Below, piece by piece: positions 9,389 through 18,391 of a stretch of 64,000 nucleotides of DNA. The notes beneath the pieces were generated by a model. That model saw only the letters and a list, made by a program, of their open reading frames with translations. It was not told where the DNA came from and did no database searches. This DNA comes from Neptunicella plasticusilytica (GTDB taxonomy: Bacteria > Pseudomonadota > Gammaproteobacteria > Enterobacterales > Alteromonadaceae), in NCBI RefSeq assembly GCF_047922965.1, contig NZ_CP150481.1, positions 1,302,001 to 1,366,000 on the forward strand, read 5' to 3'. Each line of letters starts with the position of its first letter. Position 1 is the stretch's first letter. A program made the position numbers and the translations under genes.

Positions 9389-10420
9389 TTGTCAATTACG
9401 CAACGCCAGATCGGCTTTTTCCAGGATCACCCTGTCATCGAATACCAGCTCACTAACTCACAAGGTGCACGCGTCAGCATGCTCAATTTGGGCGCCACTC
9501 TGCGTGAGATAGCTGTTGCGGATCGTAATGGCAAAATCGACAATATTTTGCTCGGCTATGATGATTTGCAGGGCTATCTGGATGATCCGTTTTATATGGG
9601 GATCGTAGTGGGCCGCTTTGCCAACCGCATCGCCAATGGACAGTTCCGCCTTGATGGCAATACCTATCAATTAACCTGTAACCAGGCGCCCAATCATTTA
9701 CATGGTGGGGAAAGCGGCTTTCATCGCAAGCTTTGGAAGGTTGAGACATTGACCGAACATCAGGGGCAGGGACTGATGTTCAGCACCCGCAGTCTTGATG
9801 GTGAGGAAGGTTACCCGGGCAATATGGATATCCGACTCAAATATCTGCTAACCGATGATAACCAGTTGCGGATGGATTTTCAGGCCGAATGTGATCAGGC
9901 CACGCCGGTCAGTTTTACCCAGCATCCTTATTTTAATTTGGCTGCTGGCGGCGATATAGGTCAGCATATAGTCCAGATTAACGCGGATGCCATAGTGCCA
10001 ACCGATGCACTGGGGATTCCAACCGGTGAGCTGTTAAGCGTTAAAGATAATGCATTTGATTTTACGGTGGCAAAAGCCGTCGCCAGCGGGCTTGACCAAC
10101 AGCACCCGCAGCAGATTTTGGCCAAAGGCTATGATCATAATTATGCTGTGAATTCATCCTGCAGGGAGATGCAGATTCCTGTCGCCAAAGTGTCGGAACC
10201 TGTAACAGGCCGTTTGTTGGAAGTGTATTCCAATCAGCCCGGAGTGCAGTTTTATAGTGGTAACTATCTGGGCGGCCGTTTTGCGCCCTATAGCGGTTTG
10301 TGTCTTGAACCACAAGCCTTCCCGGATGCGCCGAATCAGGCGAATTTTCCTTCAGCCATTCTGTATCCCGGTCAAACCTATCAGCATAAAATGCTGTATA
10401 GCTTTAGTGTTGATGACTAA
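9389..10420 (+). CDS. galM: aldose 1-epimerase (mutarotase)
   Basis: GalM interconverts the alpha and beta anomers of galactose, glucose and related sugars. The 343-residue product is of normal length and carries the active-site set: GRFANRI (residues 75-81), the His pair of NHLHGG (H105), H179 in FTQHPYFNL, the Asp of GYDHNY (about 249) and the catalytic base E307 in CLEPQAFPDAPNQ. No signal peptide is present, so it should be cytosolic. The start is an unusual TTG at 9389, chosen because the conserved N-terminus begins there and no ATG lies upstream in frame. It stands alone on the plus strand. A sugar kinase just before it suggests shared hexose metabolism. Confidence 0.93.
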   Translation: MSITQRQIGFFQDHPVIEYQLTNSQGARVSMLNLGATLREIAVADRNGKIDNILLGYDDLQGYLDDPFYMGIVVGRFANRIANGQFRLDGNTYQLTCNQAPNHLHGGESGFHRKLWKVETLTEHQGQGLMFSTRSLDGEEGYPGNMDIRLKYLLTDDNQLRMDFQAECDQATPVSFTQHPYFNLAAGGDIGQHIVQINADAIVPTDALGIPTGELLSVKDNAFDFTVAKAVASGLDQQHPQQILAKGYDHNYAVNSSCREMQIPVAKVSEPVTGRLLEVYSNQPGVQFYSGNYLGGRFAPYSGLCLEPQAFPDAPNQANFPSAILYPGQTYQHKMLYSFSVDD

Positions 10421-10560
10421 GCAGTCGACTTAACAGAGCCCGCCTGTCTGATTGACGGAACGACCTTTCATGTCTGATATCGGTTGTTATCAGCAGTGTT
10501 GATAAAAAGCGGATTAGCTGCCTTAATTAATTAACAGCAATGCCTTTAGATTGAACAACA

Positions 10561-11433
10561 ATGAATAGACATCCGTTACTGTTCCTGACGCTATGGGGTC
10601 TTTTGTCACTGCGTTTACAGGCCGGTGAAATTAATTGGCTGATTGCTGATTTTGCCCCATGCCATATGCCGGATGACGAGCAGCAAAAAGGCTACTGTGA
10701 TGAACTGGACGGCTACATGATGTCGAGGTTGCCTGAATACCAGCATCACATCTCGTTGAGCAGTTTTCCGCGCTATGAGGCACTGATGAAAACCGACGCG
10801 AATTTCTGCACATCAGATTTACTTTTCTCCGAACAGCGTAATGAATATATGGATTATTCCAGGCCCATGCTACCGATCCTGCCCAATGGTGTGCTGATCC
10901 GCACAGGTGACGAACGTTTTGACACCTACATCGACCCACAAGGCAAGGTAGATTTGTACCAGTTATTGCAGCAACATCTGATTCTGGGTATCAATCAGGC
11001 GCGTAGCTATAGTCCTGAAATAGATAAATTGTTATTTAAATTTCAGGGTATTGCGTTGACCTCAATCATGGACAGCAGGTATAAGGCAATAGATTTACTG
11101 GTAGCAAAACGTTTTGATTACACCTTCGGTTATCCTACCGAAGTGGGGCTATTCGAGTTCCAGTCTGCAGAAAATATCGATAAAGTCCGGTATATCCCCA
11201 TTGCCGGAGTACCGCCTCTATTTGAAACCTATTTTTCGTGCAAAAAAAGTCCGGCAAGCCAACGACATATAGGAGATATCAACCGTATTCTGCAACATAG
11301 TGATGTGTTATCGGTTTTTGTGCCGTTTTATCAAAAATGGTTACCTGAAGCTGTGGTGGCAGATTATCAACAACGGGTGAATGACTATTTGACTGGTAAG
11401 CAGGTCGCCACAGAAAAACATAGCCAGCAATAA
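10561..11433 (+). CDS. periplasmic solute-binding-like protein (family 3 type)
   Basis: A 290-residue secreted protein with a signal peptide (about residues 1-22, ending near RLQAGEINW) and a two-lobed solute-binding fold resembling TIGR02285-type proteins. The FPRYEALMKTDANFCTSDLLFSEQ region and the later FDYTFGYPTE segment are the hinge-side motifs that I recognise. Several cysteines (C34, C46 and others) could form disulfides. No ABC permease or ATPase is adjacent, so it may be a sensor or orphan binding protein rather than part of an importer. It is flanked by galM and by the end of the minus-strand RND operon. The ligand cannot be inferred. Confidence 0.7.
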   Translation: MNRHPLLFLTLWGLLSLRLQAGEINWLIADFAPCHMPDDEQQKGYCDELDGYMMSRLPEYQHHISLSSFPRYEALMKTDANFCTSDLLFSEQRNEYMDYSRPMLPILPNGVLIRTGDERFDTYIDPQGKVDLYQLLQQHLILGINQARSYSPEIDKLLFKFQGIALTSIMDSRYKAIDLLVAKRFDYTFGYPTEVGLFEFQSAENIDKVRYIPIAGVPPLFETYFSCKKSPASQRHIGDINRILQHSDVLSVFVPFYQKWLPEAVVADYQQRVNDYLTGKQVATEKHSQQ

Positions 11434-11505
11434 CCACCCGGTATGCGAGCTAATGTAAGGATGCAGCAATCGGCGTATCTCTCCCCCTATCCTGAAACCA
11501 TTGAA

Positions 11506-12075
11506 TTACCCTAGAGCGAAACGAGTTTTTAGCCAATTCAGATAGAAATGGTAGGCATCGGGCGAAAAGTTGTTCGACAGCTTGTTCATAAAACCGTGCA
11601 TATAACCGGAGGGCAGAACCTGCACGGACGGTTTGCTGACCAATTGTGCGGACAGTTTATCAACACAAAAATGCGCTTCGGTTTGTGGCATTACCACAGT
11701 CAGGTTGATATCCGGTTCGATATCAGTGGCGTGCCGAATCTGTGAGCCATAAAAACATACGGCTTGTTGTATGCCTATATCTTTTAACCTATGCGAATTT
11801 TGCCAAATTGCGGCGGCACCAACGCTAAATCCGATTAAACGCGTTGCGTTGTTATTCCTTGAAAGTGCGGATTGCAGTAACTGTGTGTAGCGGGGCAGCC
11901 CCACTTCAGAGATAAAATATTGATACGCCTCTGATTCATTAGCAAATGCCATATCGCTGCCTTGGTAGGGATCAACAATTTGCGTAACAAAGCCGAGATC
12001 GGCACAGAAATGTTCCAGCGCACCGGTGCGGCCAAAAATATCGCTAACCACTATGCTGTGAATAGGTTGAGTCAT
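11506..12075 (-). CDS. dienelactone hydrolase-like alpha/beta hydrolase
   Basis: A 189-residue cytosolic alpha/beta hydrolase resembling the dienelactone hydrolase group. The visible features are a GFSVGAAAIW segment that sits where the nucleophile elbow belongs and a His near the C-terminus in GYMHGFMNK. The elbow has Ser (GFSVGA) rather than the Cys of classical dienelactone hydrolase. The open frame extends to 12180, but the ATG at 12075, preceded by GAGG, gives the natural N-terminus MTQPIHSIVVSD. It is the last gene of a minus-strand cluster that starts with the RND adaptor at 16679, following the VOC gene by 17 bases. The substrate is unknown. Confidence 0.68.
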   Translation of the reverse strand: MTQPIHSIVVSDIFGRTGALEHFCADLGFVTQIVDPYQGSDMAFANESEAYQYFISEVGLPRYTQLLQSALSRNNNATRLIGFSVGAAAIWQNSHRLKDIGIQQAVCFYGSQIRHATDIEPDINLTVVMPQTEAHFCVDKLSAQLVSKPSVQVLPSGYMHGFMNKLSNNFSPDAYHFYLNWLKTRFALG

Positions 12076-12092
12076 TGCAACGCCGCCTCTAG

Positions 12093-12515
12093 TTATATTG
12101 CAGGCAATAATTGCGGATTCCAGACGATTTCCCATAAATGGCCATCCAGATCCTGAAAATACCCCGAATACCCACCCCAAAATGCATCTTGCGCTTGTTT
12201 GACAATAGTAGCCCCCGCCTTTTCCGCGTTTACCATAATTTGATCAACTTGTTGGCGGGACATCACATTATGGCCAATGCTAAATTCGGTGGGGGACGCT
12301 GTTGTCGAAGTTAACCCGGTATCATGAACAAGACTCTCCCGAGGCCAAAGCGCCAGTTTAAGTCCGGGGTTCAGATCAAAAAAAGCCACTGCGCCGTATT
12401 CAAATTCCTGACCGATAATTCCCTCGGTGGCTAAACCTAAACCATCCTGATAAAACCTGACTGCTGCATCTAAATCTTTTACGCTTAAGGTGATGACAGA
12501 GATATAAGGTTTCAT
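12093..12515 (-). CDS. VOC (glyoxalase/bleomycin-resistance fold) family protein
   Basis: A 140-residue single VOC protein with the typical start (ITLSVKDLDAAVRFYQDGLGL) and end (YFQDLDGHLWEIVWNP). The closing Glu in HLWEI and the His in IGHNV are where metal ligands usually lie. Such proteins act as lyases, dioxygenases or drug-binding immunity proteins; nothing here separates these. GGAG seven bases before the ATG at 12515 supports the start. It lies 18 bases downstream of the RND pump gene and 17 bases upstream of the hydrolase, so it is probably cotranscribed with the efflux genes, which makes a detoxification role plausible. Confidence 0.82.
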   Translation of the reverse strand: MKPYISVITLSVKDLDAAVRFYQDGLGLATEGIIGQEFEYGAVAFFDLNPGLKLALWPRESLVHDTGLTSTTASPTEFSIGHNVMSRQQVDQIMVNAEKAGATIVKQAQDAFWGGYSGYFQDLDGHLWEIVWNPQLLPAI

Positions 12516-12533
12516 CAGTTTACTCCCAATCGA

Positions 12534-15500
12534 TTATATTGACGACGAATCTGCTTCATCTAATTCTTTTTCCAGCCGCTGGGTTTCATCCGCTCGAGGC
12601 TTAGTAAAACGGGCCAAGCCTAAATATAACACCGGGGTCAGGTATAAAGTAAAGACGACAGCAATTCCCAAACCGCCGAATACCACCCAGCCAATAGCAT
12701 TACGGGCTTCGGCGCCAGCCCCGGTGGACAGAATTAGCGGCAGCCCTCCCAATACGGTGGAGATTAACGTCATCGCGATAGGGCGTAAACGTACATGGCC
12801 AGCTTTGACTACCGCATCATAAACACTTAAACCTTTGTCGCGCAGCTGGTCGGCAAATTCCACCAGCAGAATCGAGTTCTTGGCGATCAGACCAATTAAC
12901 ATCACCAGTCCAATCTGTGAATAGATATTGATAGAGGTGCCGGTTAAAAATAATGCAAACAGGGCAGCGGCAATACCGAAAGGCACGGTGGTCATCACCA
13001 CGATAGCGCTATTGACACTTTCAAACTGGGCTGCCAGTACCAGCAGTACAATCACAAAAGCCAATACATAGGTAAGGGCCACTTGTTGTGATGTTTCTTC
13101 AAAGGTTTGCGCTTCACCCAGGAACACCATGCCAATGCCATCGGGCAGGTTATTGTTGGTCAGCTCACGCAGGCTATCAACCGCTTCGTTAATCGGTATA
13201 TCGTCGGGTAGTTCCAATTCTATTTCAATCGCGCGACGTTGCGCGTGACGTTCCAGTTCAGCTGCCACCCCTTCTTCGCTGATATAGGCCAGACTGGATA
13301 ATGGCACGAGTCCGCCATCTCTTGATTTGACATATAAGTTGGTCAAATCTGACGGGTTGCTGCTATTTCTGTCGGCGGATTGCAGGATAATCGGTATTGC
13401 CTGATCACCGACATTCAGATCGACAATATCATCCCCGTTAATCACGGCTTTCAGTGTGTTGGAAATATCGCTAAGTGGCACGCCCAGCTCTTCGGCCATA
13501 CGTCGATCGATGTTAACCCTTAGCTGTGGTTGAGTAGGTCGATAGGATATTTGTGGAATACCGAATTGTGGCATTCGGGTTTCAATCTCTTTGCTTAATG
13601 CCAGCGCAGCGGTATATATTTGTTCGTAAGTTTCACCGGTTAAGGCAAATTCCAGTCCGCCACCCTGGCCACGCAAGTTGAGGCTGTTGGAACCAAAAGC
13701 CCGCGCTGGCGCGCCCGGAATATCTGCCAAGCCGGGTTTGATTTGTTCAATAATATCCTGTTGCGACCGACTGCGTTGGTCCCAATTGGATAATGGCACG
13801 GTGATAAAAGCAATATTGGGATCCCATTGTCCCACGACGGTATAAATGGAATTAACGTCGCCACCGTTTACATAGGGCAACAGCACCTGTTCCATTTTTT
13901 TGGCTTGCCTGTCCATAAAGTTAATTCCGACACCATCCGGACCGCGAGCAAAAATGCGGATATTGCCGCGATCTTCAGAGGGTAATAACTCATTATTTAT
14001 GCGAGTGTAAAGTGCACCCGCTATGACCGCGGCCAGAATACTTAAAATCAGCACCAGCCAGCCATAGCGCAGGCTCCACTTCAGGCTGATATCGTACCAA
14101 TGCAAACAGCGGTAGCCGATGTTGCCAAACAGGTGGCGCGCCGATTTTTTTATCGGTAAACGGGCGGTCAGGGCGGGGACCAGGGATAAGGCTACAAAAG
14201 AAGAGATAATCACCGAGCCGGCCAATACGCCGCCAAACTCACGAAAAAGCCGACCGGCAGTGGAGGGTAAAAACGCGATGGGAATAAATACCGTTGCCAG
14301 TACGGCGGTAGTGGCGACAACGGCAAAGAATACCTCGCGTGTGCCAATAACAGCTGCAGCGCGTGGGCCCAAACCCATAGCTCGACGGCGTTGAATATTT
14401 TCCGAAACGACAATGGCGTCATCAACGATTAAACCCGTGGCCAACACTAGGGCCAGCAAGGTTAAAATATTGATCGAGAAACCCAGTATCCACATGATAG
14501 CCAGTGCACCCACCAGTGACACCGGGATCGACAAGGCCGGGATGATGGTGGCGCGCCAGGAGCCGATAAACACCCACAATGTCATTACGACCAGTAATAC
14601 TGTTAAAAATAATGAACTGATCACCTCTTCAACCGAGCCGCGAATAAACTCGGCATCGTCAGAGGTGACGGTGAGATTGAGCTCGGGAAAACGGCTATCC
14701 AGCTGCTTGACCATTTTTAATACTTCATCGGAAATTTCAATAGTATTGGATTGCGCTTGCCGGATGATGCCCACGCCGATTACTGGAGTGCCATCTAACC
14801 GCACCATACTTTGGGCATCTGCCGGGCCAAAATAGACGCTAGCTATATCGCCAATGCGAGTATCACCAGCGATTATAATATCTTCGACTTCGCTGGCTGA
14901 AATCGAGGTGGCATCGGCGCGAACAATCAGTTGCTGATCGGTGGATCGCAAGCTGCCAGCCGGCACATCAAAAGGAGCTTGTTTTAGGGTACTGGCCACA
15001 TCGGTGACCGATAAACCGAAACTGGTCAAACGCAGTGGATCGATGGAGACTCGTAATACGCGTTCCCGTTCACCGTTTAGGCGTACATCCGCCACGCCGG
15101 GAATACTTAAAAATAGAGGTGCTAAATCCACTTCGACTTTTTGGGTGAGGGTTTCCATATCCAGGCTGTCACTGGAAATGGCCAGACTGACCACAGATTC
15201 CGCATCGTTATCCGCCTTGATAATCGACAGGCGCTCGACTTCTTCAGGCAGTTCCCGCTGAACCCGGCTGACCGATTCGCGGGTTTCGTTGGCGGCGTCT
15301 TCCAGATTTATGCCTGGACGAAATTCTACTCGCACCCTGGCCGAGCCTTCTTCGCTTTGCGCGCGAATTGATTTAACCCCGCTCACTCGTGCCACGGCGC
15401 CTTCAAGTTTGCTGGTCACTTCAGTATCGACGGTTTCCGGTGAGCCTCCCGGATAGGCCGCTGTGACGGTAACCATAGGGCGATCAACGTCCGGTAATTC

Positions 15501-15635
15501 ACGGACTTCCAGACCGTTAATAGCAGCAATCCCGGCAATCATAATCAACAGGTTCAGTACCACAATCAGCACCGGGCGACGTATCGACAGGGAAGGCAAG
15601 TCATTGATGTTGTTGGGAGAGTGGTTGTCACTCAT
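12534..15635 (-). CDS. RND efflux pump, inner-membrane permease
   Basis: A 1033-residue resistance-nodulation-division transporter of the hydrophobe/amphiphile class, driving proton-coupled efflux of drugs or toxic compounds across the envelope. It has the N-terminal helix (VLIVVLNLLIMIAGIAAI), the large periplasmic loop starting with LPDVDRPMVTV, and the transmembrane-4 proton relay with two adjacent Asp in GLIVDDAIVVSENI. The second half repeats the first, and ANQ-type motifs are replaced by LIAKNSILLVEFADQL. Length is full. The adaptor gene ends three bases upstream, and the VOC and hydrolase genes follow closely. No outer-membrane TolC partner is in the operon, so it probably borrows a general one. 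It resembles VexF/MexW-like pumps with the short single-permease layout. Confidence 0.93.
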   Translation of the reverse strand: MSDNHSPNNINDLPSLSIRRPVLIVVLNLLIMIAGIAAINGLEVRELPDVDRPMVTVTAAYPGGSPETVDTEVTSKLEGAVARVSGVKSIRAQSEEGSARVRVEFRPGINLEDAANETRESVSRVQRELPEEVERLSIIKADNDAESVVSLAISSDSLDMETLTQKVEVDLAPLFLSIPGVADVRLNGERERVLRVSIDPLRLTSFGLSVTDVASTLKQAPFDVPAGSLRSTDQQLIVRADATSISASEVEDIIIAGDTRIGDIASVYFGPADAQSMVRLDGTPVIGVGIIRQAQSNTIEISDEVLKMVKQLDSRFPELNLTVTSDDAEFIRGSVEEVISSLFLTVLLVVMTLWVFIGSWRATIIPALSIPVSLVGALAIMWILGFSINILTLLALVLATGLIVDDAIVVSENIQRRRAMGLGPRAAAVIGTREVFFAVVATTAVLATVFIPIAFLPSTAGRLFREFGGVLAGSVIISSFVALSLVPALTARLPIKKSARHLFGNIGYRCLHWYDISLKWSLRYGWLVLILSILAAVIAGALYTRINNELLPSEDRGNIRIFARGPDGVGINFMDRQAKKMEQVLLPYVNGGDVNSIYTVVGQWDPNIAFITVPLSNWDQRSRSQQDIIEQIKPGLADIPGAPARAFGSNSLNLRGQGGGLEFALTGETYEQIYTAALALSKEIETRMPQFGIPQISYRPTQPQLRVNIDRRMAEELGVPLSDISNTLKAVINGDDIVDLNVGDQAIPIILQSADRNSSNPSDLTNLYVKSRDGGLVPLSSLAYISEEGVAAELERHAQRRAIEIELELPDDIPINEAVDSLRELTNNNLPDGIGMVFLGEAQTFEETSQQVALTYVLAFVIVLLVLAAQFESVNSAIVVMTTVPFGIAAALFALFLTGTSINIYSQIGLVMLIGLIAKNSILLVEFADQLRDKGLSVYDAVVKAGHVRLRPIAMTLISTVLGGLPLILSTGAGAEARNAIGWVVFGGLGIAVVFTLYLTPVLYLGLARFTKPRADETQRLEKELDEADSSSI

Positions 15636-15638
15636 AAT

Positions 15639-16679
15639 TTATGCGCCTGTTGTTTGTTGGTACTGTATCGACTGCCCTTCGCGTAATAATTGCACGCCTT
15701 CGACGATGAGCTGATCGTCAGGTGAAAGCGGCCCGTCTACTAATATGCGCCCACGTAAACGTTGTTTAACCTGCACTGCAACTTTTTGCGCTTTACCCTG
15801 TTTAGCCAACCAAATATAGGCGCCAGTAGCTCCCCAGGACAGGGCTGCTTCGGGAATGGCGGCGTAAAGTTGACCTTTTACCAACAGGTTTACCCTAAAA
15901 CTCATACCGGGTCGAAAGGCATCATGCGGGTTTTCCAGCAAGGCCCGAGCGCGAATGGTGCGAGCCTGCTGATCCACCCTTGAATCAAGTTGGGCGATAG
16001 TGGCGCTCAGTGTCTTGCTGCGATCAGTCCAGGGATGCAGTGTTACTTCCGCGTCGCCCAGTAGCAGATCAAGTGCGCTTTCGGGGGCACTGAAATTGAC
16101 ATATAACTTTTCGCGAGAATCAATGGTCGTCACCAGAGTTTGCATGGTGATGCGATCGCCGACTTCAATACTGGTAAGCCCAACAATGCCGGTAAAAGGG
16201 GCAAGTAATCGCCGATCCTGCAAATCTGACTGAGCATCCTGTAATGCCACTTTGGCCAAGTCCCGTTGAGTTTTGGCCTGATCCAGCGCACTTTCAGTTA
16301 CCGCACCAACCTGTTTACTGTCCTGTAATCGTTTGAGTGAGCGCTCGGCCTCTTTAAGCTGGATTTCTGCCCGGGTTACTGCAACTTTTTGGCGACGGGC
16401 ATCCAGTTCAATAAGTACCTCGTTTTTGTTCACCCGCTGGCCGGGAACGAAATTGACCTGGGTCACTTTATCGGCCGCGGCCGGAAACAAATCAACTGAC
16501 TTAAAAGCCTCGGCAGTGCCCACTGCATCTACCCGGGTTTGTTCTGTTTCAAAGGGTAAAGGTTGCGCTACCACCATTACCGGCTTGTCCGGCCCGCGTG
16601 ACTGGGCATTGACGCTAATTGAATAGCCCAGCGCTAAAAATGGCAATAGCAAACGATAAACGCTTAAACAACGCGTCAT
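15639..16679 (-). CDS. RND efflux pump, periplasmic adaptor (membrane fusion protein)
   Basis: A 346-residue periplasmic adaptor that links the RND permease to an outer-membrane channel. A signal peptide (about residues 1-25, ending SVNAQS) is followed by a lipoyl half-motif, an alpha-helical hairpin rich in Lys, Glu and Gln (about residues 95-155, RAEIQLKEAERSLKRL), the second lipoyl half (APFTGIVGLTSIEVGD) and beta-barrel/membrane-proximal domains. There is no lipobox Cys, so it is probably secreted rather than lipid-anchored. It is the first gene of the minus-strand efflux operon. The 275 bases upstream, to the divergent DUF3300 gene at 16955, hold no gene and no obvious repressor gene or operator. 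Confidence 0.92.
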   Translation of the reverse strand: MTRCLSVYRLLLPFLALGYSISVNAQSRGPDKPVMVVAQPLPFETEQTRVDAVGTAEAFKSVDLFPAAADKVTQVNFVPGQRVNKNEVLIELDARRQKVAVTRAEIQLKEAERSLKRLQDSKQVGAVTESALDQAKTQRDLAKVALQDAQSDLQDRRLLAPFTGIVGLTSIEVGDRITMQTLVTTIDSREKLYVNFSAPESALDLLLGDAEVTLHPWTDRSKTLSATIAQLDSRVDQQARTIRARALLENPHDAFRPGMSFRVNLLVKGQLYAAIPEAALSWGATGAYIWLAKQGKAQKVAVQVKQRLRGRILVDGPLSPDDQLIVEGVQLLREGQSIQYQQTTGA

Positions 16680-16954
16680 ACAATTAAACCCCTTAGTAAT
16701 TAAAACAGATTAAAACAGCTTGAAGGATGGATTAATAAATCCATTGCGCAAGTTTACAGAGGAATGGCGCTTTTTAAAGCGCAAAGCTGATACATATCCG
16801 ATGAGTGGTGCTAATAATCAGTTGAACTGAGGTCAGTTAATTGGCATATCAGCTTCGATTCAGCCGGGGTTAAGTGTTAACGCCTTATAACTACACTTAT
16901 CTTAGAGGGTCTCATCTTTGCTTGTTAAGTGAAACCATTAAACAGGATGCTGGT

Positions 16955-18391
16955 ATGAATAGATTCAAAACATTATTACTAGGCTATATGGCTCCGTTGT
17001 CATTGCTAAGTGGCTTGCCTTTATCGGTGGTACAGGCGCAGGAAAGTGTGGTTGCTGTGGAAAGTGAGCAGGAACAGGTTGAATTGAATCAGGCCGAGCT
17101 GGATCAAATGCTCGCACCTATTGCATTGTATCCGGATACTTTGTTGTCACATATTCTGGTTGCATCGACTTATCCGCTAGAAGTGGTGCAGGCAGCCCGC
17201 TGGCGCAATAACAACAAGGAACTGGATGAGCAGCAAACACTGGACGCAGTTGAAAGTAAAAGCTGGGATCCCAGTGTCAAAGCACTAACCCCCTTTACCG
17301 ATTTACTTAACAAACTCAGTGACGATCTGAGCTGGTTACAAGACTTGGGTGATGCCTTTCTGGCCAATGAAGCGCAGGTTTTATCTACAGTGCAAAACTT
17401 GCGGCATAAAGCTTATGAACAGGGTTCACTGACAAACAATCAATATATTGAGGTGGTTGAGGATCAAGACGAGATCGTGATTGAAACCGTGCAAAAAGAA
17501 GTGGTGTATGTGCCTTATTATGATACCCGGGTGGTATACGGAAATTGGTGGTGGGACGGTTATCCGCCACTATACTGGCACACTCCGGTGCATTATGTGA
17601 GCTATGCCGGTTTTTATTGGGGCCCTCGCGTTATTATACAGCCAAGCTTTTATTTTGGCGGTTTTCACTGGCACAGACGCCAGGTTGTGGTGAATTACGA
17701 ATACAGGAATCACCCTTATCCGGTGGATCGCCATCAGCGTGTACGGACGAAAGAATATCAACGTTGGCAACATGACAAAGTGCATCGTCGTAATGCTCGC
17801 TATATGAATAACAAGGTAGTGCGCTCTATTGAGCAGGGCGGCAGTCGCCATAAGGTCATCAACCGTGACAATCGCCATCAGTTGGATAACCGTAAAATGG
17901 TGGGTCCACAACCTGTTCGCGCCGAACATCAAAAACCGCTTGTCAGGGCGCAAAGTGTGCAGCAACAGCTTAAGCAACAACGTTCTAAGCCGGTTAAAGT
18001 GAATCCGACAGAACGTCTGAACCAGCACAATGTGGTCAAACATGCCCAGCGTGAAGAGCATGGATCACCGCGCCAGCAGCAATTCAAGCAGGGCGACAAT
18101 AACGACAGGCCTATTCGTAAGGTTGAAGCGGTGCGTCCCGAGCTAAAGTCTTATCGAGCACAAAGAGAGGTATCTGAGCCAGTCCGCCCGAGAGTCACCC
18201 ACCAGCAAAAGGCTGAACCCGTTCAATCCACTGTCAATCGAGAAGTGAGCGTGGTAAGACCTAATAAGGTGGAGCGTTACAATCAGCCGGATAATGTCCG
18301 CCCGACCCGTTCCGAACCTGGCGTCAAACGCCATTATTCCAGACCGGCAACTAAACCGGTAAGACCGGCAGTTCGACATAAAGAGCATTAA
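16955..18391 (+). CDS. secreted DUF3300 domain protein with long basic tail
   Basis: A 478-residue protein with a signal peptide (about residues 1-29, ending VVQAQES). A DUF3300 domain follows, spanning about residues 40-200; it is recognised by LDQMLAPIALYPDTLLSHIL and the later KEVVYVPYYDTRVVYG. From about residue 230 to the end the chain is low in hydrophobic residues and very rich in Arg, Lys, His, Gln and Asn, probably disordered and positively charged. The frame opens at 16874, but the ATG at 16955 with AGGA upstream starts the signal peptide properly. The function of DUF3300 proteins is unknown. The basic tail might bind nucleic acid or anionic surface polymers. It converges on the LysR gene, with a 4-base overlap of ends. 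Confidence 0.8.
   Translation: MNRFKTLLLGYMAPLSLLSGLPLSVVQAQESVVAVESEQEQVELNQAELDQMLAPIALYPDTLLSHILVASTYPLEVVQAARWRNNNKELDEQQTLDAVESKSWDPSVKALTPFTDLLNKLSDDLSWLQDLGDAFLANEAQVLSTVQNLRHKAYEQGSLTNNQYIEVVEDQDEIVIETVQKEVVYVPYYDTRVVYGNWWWDGYPPLYWHTPVHYVSYAGFYWGPRVIIQPSFYFGGFHWHRRQVVVNYEYRNHPYPVDRHQRVRTKEYQRWQHDKVHRRNARYMNNKVVRSIEQGGSRHKVINRDNRHQLDNRKMVGPQPVRAEHQKPLVRAQSVQQQLKQQRSKPVKVNPTERLNQHNVVKHAQREEHGSPRQQQFKQGDNNDRPIRKVEAVRPELKSYRAQREVSEPVRPRVTHQQKAEPVQSTVNREVSVVRPNKVERYNQPDNVRPTRSEPGVKRHYSRPATKPVRPAVRHKEH

Noticed and set aside
14413..14835. 140-codon open frame on the plus strand inside the RND permease gene
   Set aside because: It lies antisense to a strongly conserved transporter, has low-complexity composition and no ribosome-binding site; a shadow of the real gene.
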